From assembly GCA_029287275.1 (NCBI GenBank), contig JARFRL010000360.1:1-21210 (forward strand): a DNA stretch of 21,210 nucleotides, in the 5' to 3' direction. The stretch is from Pontiella desulfatans. GTDB taxonomy: Bacteria; Verrucomicrobiota; Kiritimatiellia; Kiritimatiellales; Pontiellaceae. A program made the translations under genes and the position numbers. Each line of letters opens with the position of its first letter. Positions within the stretch are counted from its first letter, which is position 1. Below are positions 15,601-21,210 of this stretch, piece by piece. The notes beneath the pieces are model-generated. The model saw only the letters and a list, made by a program, of their open reading frames with translations, made no database searches and was not told the DNA's origin.

Positions 15601-16021
15601 CAACGCGGAGGGCGCGAACTATTTATCCGTCTGTCAAGACCTCCCCAACGAGGAAGACGAGCAAATAGCCGAGATCAGAAAGGGAATAACGGATGTGCTG
15701 GCCGGCGAAAAAACATCGTTCAGCATGGAATATCCGTGCCACTCGGAAACCGAGCAACGCTGGTTTATCGCCACGATCAACCAGTTCCCCAGCGCCGGCC
15801 CGCATCGCGCCGTGGTGGCTCACGAAGACATTACCCAGCGAAAATTGGCCGAAGAGCAGCTCATTAGCCGCAATCAAGAACTGGAATGGATGAATCGAAT
15901 GATGACGGGGCGCGAACTACGGATGATCGAACTTAAACACCAAATAAACGCCCTGTGCCGCGAGCTGGGCCGTGAAGAACCTTATAAACTGACCGCCTCA
16001 AGCGACGGAGAAGAACCATGA
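12608..16021 (+). CDS. Eight-PAS cytoplasmic signalling protein without output domain (1137 aa)
   Basis: A large soluble protein with no signal peptide or membrane helix. A short N-terminal helical region (about 15-70, LIHELRAHQIQLETQNEELQRL) is followed by PAS domains at about 72-188, 195-310, 318-432, 440-558, 568-680, 690-805, 815-938 and 955-1080, most closed by a D-I/V-T/S linker. PAS2 and PAS6 are near copies (EAFPGVVEMGLL and EAFPGVKESGVF, each with a later FKLPSG). The repeated GxWExDI pattern in PAS4 and PAS5 is of PAS_3/fold-4 type. After PAS8 comes only the shared 38-residue tail (1089-1126, GRELRMIELKHQINALC); there is no HisKA, HATPase, GGDEF or receiver. GGGAGA (12595-12600) supports the start. 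It overlaps the corrinoid-protein gene (ATGA at 16018-16021), an unusual partner for a sensor. Confidence 0.9.
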   Translation: MKNDTPEPSSVTHKLRKMTEDQLQSIERAETDSMSMEETKNLIHELRAHQIQLETQNEELQRLHAELETSHARYFELYHRAPVVYLTLDEKGTILEANLKAATLLGIPRTSLSGRALNELVIPADQDVFYHHQRRLFETGKLLTCELRLVKYDGTPVWVHMEGVFDKTEEGSALCRVVLTDVSARKQVERDLRASESCFHDLFEHMRAGCVIYDAVDNGRDFQIRYINETAEGYVRQSRDEVIGRLVSEAFPGVVEMGLLDEIRRVWRAGTPGSLPEARYQDERIDEWIESHVFKLPSGQVAATFFLITERRRAEQQLRRTQFIVDHFTDAVFWANEAGALVYVNQAAQASLGYSEEELLGMMLWDVDPKVTPANWPDTIEALQQSRDFTSNSLHARKDGSTFPVEIKGLLIEFEGQRLICGLVHDLTEEELAEQALRESNERYDIAISAAKLGVWERDIASGRLKWNDRMREIYGVANDASDRDLEWWLDQVHPDDRARAQMELSETATNEVPLRREFRIIRPDGSIRHIHAFSASLNDSSGAPDRLVGINQDVTDLHEAREQLAKSRDLLNHAQTVAHIGCWEYDIREDEHLWSDEMYRVFGLEVGAPLPGWEGLRAAFPEDWERLDAAVQGATRGTAYNEEFRLLRPDGSTRWGRTQGSAVKDEKGDITRLIGTVQDITDQVESRERFRLLFNSTPLGIAFYQPEKENTEFTFVDINAVGLRLVGKTHENLIGRAVTEAFPGVKESGVFGALQRVAKTGEPEHLPRTLYKDERVELWVANHIFKLPSGLVVAVYEDITEMHRVEEALRESEERFRSTIQDLQMGVVLHEPDTSIVLCNPAAARMLGVEAEQAIGKGCADPEWNFIREDRSELPVEEFPVNQALAAGEIVSNMIFGIPRADGEEPIWCETTAVPVFGDDGRIKHVIVNFMDISELKRNERALTALNNELTEGQQTLQATLDGLSAHIALLDEKGTILLVNRRWRDFAEQNGMPSDANAEGANYLSVCQDLPNEEDEQIAEIRKGITDVLAGEKTSFSMEYPCHSETEQRWFIATINQFPSAGPHRAVVAHEDITQRKLAEEQLISRNQELEWMNRMMTGRELRMIELKHQINALCRELGREEPYKLTASSDGEEP

Positions 16022-16677
16022 CCCTCGCCAACGAATCCGCGCGCCTGATGGCGTGCATGAAAGACGCCGACCGGCAGGGCGCGAAAACGCGCGTGGAGGA
16101 ACTGCTCGACGCCGGAACCCCCGCGGCGGAGGTGATGACCCAGGTGCTCGACCCCGCGCTGGAGGCGATTGGAGAATTGTGGAGCCAGGAACTGATCTCG
16201 CTCTCCCAGGCCTTCGTGGTCGCGAAAATCGCCGAGGACGTCCTGCTGCGCTGCCTGCCCGAAGGCGAAACCGCGCCCACCCCCGGAAAAGGCGCGGTGG
16301 TCATTGGCAACATCGAGGACGACTTCCATAGTTTAGGCCGCCGAATCATCGCCTCGTTCCTCGTCGCCGGCGGATGGGACGTCCACGACCTGGGCAACGA
16401 CGTGCCCGCCGAAACCTTCCTGGAAAAGGCGTTGGAAGTCGAAGCCAGCGTCATCGGCGTTTCCGCCATGATGCAAACCACGGCGCTGAACATTCGTAAA
16501 CTGCGCGATCTGATCGACGCGCGCGGGCTGGGCGGAAAGATCAAGCTGGCGGTCGGTGGCGCGGTGTTCAATTGGCGCCCGCAACTGATCGAGGAGGTGG
16601 GCGCCGACGGCTCCGCCACCAACGCCGCGGAAGTCGGCGCGCTGTTCGAAACGCTTAAAACACGGGCGGCCTCGTGA
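16018..16677 (+). CDS. Corrinoid (B12-binding) methyl-carrier protein, MtaC/MtbC-like (219 aa)
   Basis: This is a methyl-carrying cobalamin protein of the kind that shuttles methyl groups between a substrate methyltransferase and an acceptor methyltransferase. An N-terminal helical cap (about 1-85, with VLDPALEAIGELWSQELISLSQAFVVAKIAEDVL) matches the B12-binding-2 module. The Rossmann-like B12 domain follows from about 92: DFHSLG (102-107) is the D-x-H-x-x-G motif with His104 as the predicted lower cobalt ligand, SAMMQTT (149-154) occupies the S-x-L region and VGGAVFN (179-185) the GG region. Length and order fit MtaC, MtbC or MttC-type proteins. The same cap plus B12 layout also occurs in light- or redox-sensing B12 regulators, but no DNA-binding domain is present here. 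GGAG lies seven bases before the ATG, and the next gene's GTG overlaps its stop. Confidence 0.92.
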   Translation: MTLANESARLMACMKDADRQGAKTRVEELLDAGTPAAEVMTQVLDPALEAIGELWSQELISLSQAFVVAKIAEDVLLRCLPEGETAPTPGKGAVVIGNIEDDFHSLGRRIIASFLVAGGWDVHDLGNDVPAETFLEKALEVEASVIGVSAMMQTTALNIRKLRDLIDARGLGGKIKLAVGGAVFNWRPQLIEEVGADGSATNAAEVGALFETLKTRAAS

Positions 16678-18290
16678 ATTCCCACCAACGCGTCATGAAC
16701 GCCCTGATCGGCGAGCCGGTGGATCGACCGCCCGTGCTCGCGGTGCTGGGGTTTTACGGGAGCCGGCTGACGGGCACGCCGATCAAGGAACTCTATCACG
16801 ACGCCGATAAATACGTCGCCGCGCAGCAAGCGGTGATCGAAACCTTCGGGATCGACATGCTGCTCGCCCCGTTCGATTTCAGCCTCATCACCGAGGCGTT
16901 CGGAGGTGACGTGGCGTTTTTCGACGATCAAGCGCCCAACATGAAACGGCCGGCGGCGAGCAGCGTCCGCGAGGCGCTCGCCCTGAAGCCGCCCGACCCG
17001 CGTTCCACCGGCCGACTGGCCTTCATGCTCGAGGTCACGCGAAAGTTGGCCGCCCTCCACAAGGGAACCATCCCGATCTTTTCCACCATCCCCGGCCCGT
17101 CCGCGCTGCCCGCGCTGATCCTCGGCATGGAATCGTGGATGGAAACCTTTTTGTTCGATGAACCCGCGGCCGCCCGGTTGCTCGAATGGAGCGGCGCCTT
17201 CTGGGTCAGCTTGGCGAACGCGCTGCTCGAGGCCGGAGCCGACGCGCTGGTGGCGACCGAAGGCATGGCCCCCGCGACCGTCACCACGCGCGACCTGTTC
17301 GAACAAAAATGCCTGCCCCATACCCGAACGTGCTACGCCCAGGTCGAAGGGCCGATCGTGTTCCACCACAACGGCGGGCCGGTCAACCACGTCATCGACC
17401 TGATTCCCGGCCTGCCCAACCTGATGGCCATCGCCATCAGCTCGCGGGACGATCCTTACGACGCCCGCCGGAAAGTCGGGCCGGGCATCCCGTTGCTCGG
17501 CAATATTCAAGGACTCTCGTTCCGCGCCGTCGCGGCCGACCAAATCCGCGAGCAAGCGACCGCCTGCTTTGAAGCGAACGAGGAGATCGGCCCGTATATT
17601 CTGTGCCCCGATGGCGCCGACCTGCCGATCGACACGCCGCCGGAAAACATTCACGCGATGCGCGAAGCGGCCGAAGCCTTCGCCGCGCGGCCCGAAAACC
17701 CTCGCGACGGAGAACCGTTGTGGATCGGCTGCGGCGTCCTCCGCGCGGAGATCGCGGAACTCCATCGGCGCGGCGAGATCGAGGGCGAAATCCGCTTTCT
17801 CGACTCCATGCTGCACATGAACCCGCCTCGCCTCGGACAAGCGCTCCGCGAGAAAAGCGCGGAAGCGGACCGCCCGGTGGTGTTGGTTTACGGCGACTGC
17901 TGCCCGGACATGCTGCAACTGGCCGACGCGCCCAACACGCGCAAGGTGGAGGGGATCAACTGCTGCCAGATGCTTACCGGAAAAGCGCGCTACCGAGAGC
18001 TCATGCGCGAGGAGGCGTTCATGCTGCTCCCCGAATGGACGCCCCGCTGGAAGGAAATCATTGAAACGGAACTCGGCTTACGCGGAACGGTGGCACGCGA
18101 TTTGCTCAAAGATACTCGAAAAATACTGGTTTACATCGACACGGGCTTGGTTCCGGTCCCGCGAAAAACGCTGGCCGAATGCGCCGCGTATACCGGCCTG
18201 CCGACGCGGATTGAACGAACGGAGCTCGACCATCTAAGGGACGCGCTGAACGAGGCCCGCGGGATGACCCAGGGAAGACTGAATAAATGA
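16674..18290 (+). CDS. UroD/MtaA-like methyltransferase fused to a DUF1638 domain (538 aa)
   Basis: Residues 1-340 form a uroporphyrinogen-decarboxylase-like fold of the MtaA/CmuA methyltransferase group: RVMNALIGEPVDRPPV at the N-terminus, IPIFSTIPGPSALPALILG (133-151), GADALVATEGMAP (188-200), IPLLGNIQG (272-280) and the closing PDGADLPIDTPPENIHAM. These enzymes transfer methyl groups to or from the neighbouring corrinoid protein. The expected zinc motif H-x-C reads H231-H232-N233, with only the distal cysteine (Cys311) kept. Residues 348-525 match DUF1638 (WIGCGVLRAEI, FLDSMLHMNPPRL, VVLVYGDCCPDM, GINCCQMLTG, LVYIDTG) with cysteines at 353, 409, 410, 430 and 431. GTG 16674 overlaps the corrinoid gene stop in GTGA; ATG at codon 8 is the alternative start. 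The N-terminal family is sure, the fused domain likely, the acceptor unknown. Confidence 0.87.
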   Translation: MNSHQRVMNALIGEPVDRPPVLAVLGFYGSRLTGTPIKELYHDADKYVAAQQAVIETFGIDMLLAPFDFSLITEAFGGDVAFFDDQAPNMKRPAASSVREALALKPPDPRSTGRLAFMLEVTRKLAALHKGTIPIFSTIPGPSALPALILGMESWMETFLFDEPAAARLLEWSGAFWVSLANALLEAGADALVATEGMAPATVTTRDLFEQKCLPHTRTCYAQVEGPIVFHHNGGPVNHVIDLIPGLPNLMAIAISSRDDPYDARRKVGPGIPLLGNIQGLSFRAVAADQIREQATACFEANEEIGPYILCPDGADLPIDTPPENIHAMREAAEAFAARPENPRDGEPLWIGCGVLRAEIAELHRRGEIEGEIRFLDSMLHMNPPRLGQALREKSAEADRPVVLVYGDCCPDMLQLADAPNTRKVEGINCCQMLTGKARYRELMREEAFMLLPEWTPRWKEIIETELGLRGTVARDLLKDTRKILVYIDTGLVPVPRKTLAECAAYTGLPTRIERTELDHLRDALNEARGMTQGRLNK

Positions 18291-21210
18291 AAGACGCCGT
18301 GAAAGAACAAGAACCGCTTAAAGCCTCCTCGCCCGCCTGGGTGGCGGCGTCCTTCATGTCGGAGCTGATCGCCAAGAGCTCGCAAGATGATTTCTGCAAG
18401 CATCTGACGGAGCAAACCCGCGAGCTGACCGGCGCGCGAACCGTGGTTCTGCTGGCTCACGCGCTTCCGGGAGCGGGTTGCGCTCCGCTTCACGTTTGCC
18501 CGGAACGCCGCGCCAAGATGTTCTCCCTCGAGGAGATGGCGTTTTTCTGCCCGGAGAAGACGCCGGAAGAAATCGACTTTCAGTCGAACGACCTCCCCGC
18601 GGACCATCCCCTCTCCAAGCTTATTCAGGGCAAGGGCGTCGAAAGCCTGATCCGCGTTCCCATGCTGGCCGGCGGAGCGCTCAAAGGCTCGTTGTTGCTG
18701 TTCGACCTGCCTGAGCCGGAACGAATCAAAGACGTTCTGGATCTGTTTGAGTTTCTTGGACCTTTCCTCGGCATCGCGCTGGAGAACATCTACGCCCACG
18801 AAAAAATTCGCCAGCAGAACGAAGAGCTTGAGAAGTCCGTCGCCGCCCGGACCACGCAGCTGGAGCTCAGCAACAGCAACCTGAACCACGCCCGCCTCGC
18901 CGCGTTGAACATGATGGAGGACGCCGTCCAGGCGAAGCAACGATTGGAGATGACCCAATACGCGCTCGACCAATCCGCGGACGCCGTCTTCTGGATTAAA
19001 CCGAACGGGTCGCTCAACTACGTCAACGAATCCGCCTGCAGGATGCTCGGCTATTCCAAAGAAGAACTTCTGAAGCTGACCCTTCCCGAAGTCGATCCGA
19101 ATCATCCAATGGAGCGCTTCCTGATCGCCTATGAAGAGATGAGGCGCACCGGCTCGCTCGTCATCGAAACCGAGCTTCTCACCAAAACCGGAAACCGCGT
19201 TCCGGTTTTGAACCAAGCCAGCTTCATCCAGTTCGAGGGGCATGAATTCGCCTGCGCCTTCGCCCACGACATCACCGACCGCAAAAAAGCCGCGCAACAA
19301 ATCGCCGACCTCGCCCGCTTTCCGGCGGAAAACGCCAATCCCGTTTTCCGCGCCACGAAGGATGGCGTGCTGACGTACCGCAACAGCGCCTGCGATCAGC
19401 TGGAACCCTCGCTGGGCGGAGCGATGGAAGGCGAGCAAATACCTGAAAAATGGTCCAAACTCATTCACTCCGCTTTATCGAAGGGCGAGATCAGCGAAAC
19501 GGAAATGAAAATCGGCGCGGGAATCTTTTCCTTCTCCATCGTTCCGGTTCTCGAGCGCGGATACGTCAACTTTTACGCCAAAGACGAGACCGAGACGAAA
19601 AACGCGGAGATCGCGCTGCGCGAAAGCGAAGAAAACCTTAAGACCACCTTGATCTCCATCGGCGACGCGGTGATCACCACGGATGTCGATGGAAAGGTGG
19701 TCATGTTGAACCCGGTCGCCGAAGGGCTTACCGGCTGGACGCGCGACGAGGCCATCGGGCGCTCCGCGAACAAGGTCTTCAACGTCATCAACGAGAGAAC
19801 GCGCGAGAAGATTGAAAGCCCGATTGAAAGAGTGCTGGAAATCGGAAGCATCATCGGTCTGGCCAACCACATTCTTCTGATCGCCAAGGATGGTCGGGAA
19901 ATCCCGATCGCCGACAGCGGCGCGCCGATACGCGACGAAGCCGGTCGGATCACGGGGGTCGTGCTCGTTTTCCGCGACCAGACCGAAGAGAAACGCGCCC
20001 AAAGCCTGACGCGACTGCGACTTGACCTGATCGCCTACTCCGACTCCCATACCCTCGAGGAACTCTTGACCAAGGCGCTCGACGAAACCTGCGAACTGCT
20101 CGGCAGCCCGATCGGGTTTTACCACTTCGTGGACCCCACCTCGAACAACGTCGTCCTTCAGCGGTGGTCGACCCGCACGCTCAACGAGTTCTGCGAGGCG
20201 GAAGCGACGGAGTCGCATTACGACCTGGAGGCCGCCGGAATCTGGGCCGACAGCATCCGCGAGAAAAAATCCGTGGTCCACAACGACTTTGTAACGGCGC
20301 CGGGTAAAAAAGGCGTGCCGGAGGGCCATGCCGCGCTCGAACGCGAGCTGGTGGCTCCGGTGATCCGAAACGACAAGGTCGTGGCCGCGCTGGGCGTGGG
20401 CAACAAACCCTCCGACTACGCGCGGCGGGACGTGGAAACCGCCGAAACGCTCGCGGACCTTATTTGGGAAATTTATGGCCGCAAGAAGGCCGCGGTCGCC
20501 CTGAACGAGAGCGAAGCGCGCTATCGGCTGCTGTTTGAAAACATGACCGCGGGATTCGCCCTGCACGAAATCATCCTTGACGAGCGTGGCGAACCCGTCG
20601 ACTACCGCTACCTTCAAGTGAATTCCGCCTTCGAGAAACTGACCGGGTTTTCCGAAAAACAAGTGGTCGGGCGCACCGTGAAGGAATTGATGCCCGATAC
20701 GGAACCGGTCTGGATAGAAAAATACGGAGCGGTCGTGGCGACGGGGGAAGCCTCGTTCTTCGAGGATTACGCCAAAGAGCTGGGCAAATATTTCGAGGTG
20801 CGCGCCTTCCGACCCGCCCCCGGTCAATTCGCCACGATTTTCAGCGATATCACCGAACGCAAAACCGCGCTGCGGGAGCTGGAGCGAAGCAGGGCGAAAC
20901 TCCAGCGGGCGCAAGAGGTGGCCAAAATCGGCGACTGGCAGTTCAACGCCGACACCGGAACGATCGAATCTTCCATGGTCGCGAACAGCATCTACGGCCT
21001 GGTGCTTTCCGACATGAACATCGAAGAAGTGAGATCACATAGCCTGCCCGAGGACCGCGACATGCTGGACCAAGCGATGGATGACCTGATCGGGGGCCAC
21101 AAGCACTGCGACGTGGAATATCGCATCCGACGTCCATCGGACGGCGAAGTCGTGGATATCCACTCGGTGGCGGACTACGATCCGGATACCCGCACCGTTT
21201 TCGGCGTCTT
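18287..21210 (+). CDS. Multi-domain GAF/PAS sensor protein, 3'-truncated by the window end (at least 974 aa)
   Basis: The frame starting at ATG 18287 (ATGA overlap with the previous stop; AGGGA at 18271-18275) stays open to the end of the window without a stop. A GAF domain (about 20-160) is followed by a coiled coil (160-215), PAS1 (221-340: SADAVFWIKPNGSLNYVNESA), a second shorter PAS-like domain (342-440), PAS3 (448-570: IGDAVITTDVDGKVVMLNP), a GAF_2-type domain (574-735: LGSPIGFYHFVDPTSNNVVLQRWS), PAS4 (741-865) and the start of PAS5 (874 on). No transmembrane segment is seen. The output lies beyond the window: a histidine kinase, or the tail found on the other output-less sensors, are both possible. 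Coupling to the corrinoid/methyltransferase genes suggests they share a regulatory job. Confidence 0.88.
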   Translation, partial: MKDAVKEQEPLKASSPAWVAASFMSELIAKSSQDDFCKHLTEQTRELTGARTVVLLAHALPGAGCAPLHVCPERRAKMFSLEEMAFFCPEKTPEEIDFQSNDLPADHPLSKLIQGKGVESLIRVPMLAGGALKGSLLLFDLPEPERIKDVLDLFEFLGPFLGIALENIYAHEKIRQQNEELEKSVAARTTQLELSNSNLNHARLAALNMMEDAVQAKQRLEMTQYALDQSADAVFWIKPNGSLNYVNESACRMLGYSKEELLKLTLPEVDPNHPMERFLIAYEEMRRTGSLVIETELLTKTGNRVPVLNQASFIQFEGHEFACAFAHDITDRKKAAQQIADLARFPAENANPVFRATKDGVLTYRNSACDQLEPSLGGAMEGEQIPEKWSKLIHSALSKGEISETEMKIGAGIFSFSIVPVLERGYVNFYAKDETETKNAEIALRESEENLKTTLISIGDAVITTDVDGKVVMLNPVAEGLTGWTRDEAIGRSANKVFNVINERTREKIESPIERVLEIGSIIGLANHILLIAKDGREIPIADSGAPIRDEAGRITGVVLVFRDQTEEKRAQSLTRLRLDLIAYSDSHTLEELLTKALDETCELLGSPIGFYHFVDPTSNNVVLQRWSTRTLNEFCEAEATESHYDLEAAGIWADSIREKKSVVHNDFVTAPGKKGVPEGHAALERELVAPVIRNDKVVAALGVGNKPSDYARRDVETAETLADLIWEIYGRKKAAVALNESEARYRLLFENMTAGFALHEIILDERGEPVDYRYLQVNSAFEKLTGFSEKQVVGRTVKELMPDTEPVWIEKYGAVVATGEASFFEDYAKELGKYFEVRAFRPAPGQFATIFSDITERKTALRELERSRAKLQRAQEVAKIGDWQFNADTGTIESSMVANSIYGLVLSDMNIEEVRSHSLPEDRDMLDQAMDDLIGGHKHCDVEYRIRRPSDGEVVDIHSVADYDPDTRTVFGV

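Noticed and set aside
15933..17918. Long reverse-strand ORF (661 codons) opposite the corrinoid and methyltransferase genes
   Set aside because: Long antisense frames are common in GC-rich coding DNA. The forward strand carries clear B12-binding and UroD motifs, while the reverse product is low in recognisable structure and rich in Arg and Gly.
19475..20914. Reverse-strand ORF (479 codons) at the right end
   Set aside because: The forward frame from 18287 is open to the window edge and encodes clear GAF and PAS domains; the reverse frame is its shadow.
87..21210. CRISPR arrays, tRNA or rRNA genes, insertion sequences, attachment sites
   Set aside because: Reading both strands showed no regularly spaced repeats, no tRNA-like cloverleaf segments, no transposase genes and no terminal inverted repeats.

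Overview
This is a metagenome-style or draft contig fragment from a GC-rich (visibly around 60%) bacterium that codes almost entirely on the + strand. The first ~86 bases are not biological: a C-rich tract, the end of an Illumina P5 oligo, a 10-base index and a complete Nextera/Tn5 read-1 adapter are fused to the genome, so true sequence begins at about 87. Phylum cannot be fixed from the sequence. The content (very large multi-PAS/GAF sensors, a PocR sensor, corrinoid and MtaA-like methyltransferase genes) would suit an anaerobic bacterium with one-carbon metabolism, such as a deltaproteobacterial-type or PVC-type lineage. That is inference.

Layout. Positions 87-1439 hold the 3' part of an AlkC-type DNA alkylation repair gene, a 64-residue two-helix membrane protein and a secreted coiled-coil/TPR-like protein. 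Positions 1440-1982 have no convincing conserved gene, only a candidate leader ORF (1735-1986). Positions 1983-10330 are the first signalling block: a kinase-less dCACHE-HAMP-GAF sensor, a 1221-residue hybrid histidine kinase with three receiver domains, stand-alone CheR and CheB enzymes, and a REC-PocR protein. Positions 10477-12258 encode a periplasmic SBP_bac_3 - membrane helix - PAS - PAS protein with no catalytic output. A good intrinsic terminator at 12313-12350 closes this unit.

Positions 12429-21210 form a second, tightly coupled unit in which every start overlaps the previous stop (ATGA or GTGA): a 60-residue ORF, an eight-PAS protein of 1137 residues without output domain, a corrinoid (B12-binding) protein, a UroD/MtaA-like methyltransferase fused to a DUF1638 domain, and a GAF/PAS sensor that runs off the right edge.

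How the genes may work together (inference). The window pairs one clear kinase with several sensors that have no output of their own. Three of these (REC-PocR, SBP-PAS-PAS, eight-PAS) end in the same ungapped 38-residue tail, which suggests a common partner. The methyl-transfer pair is translationally coupled between two sensors, and a PocR domain (proposed to sense small hydrocarbon derivatives) lies just upstream. The most interesting reading is a regulatory system linked to C1/methyl metabolism in which corrinoid methyl transfer is either the regulated activity or part of the sensing itself. No substrate-specific methyltransferase, corrinoid-reactivating protein, CheA, CheW or chemoreceptor is seen in the window.
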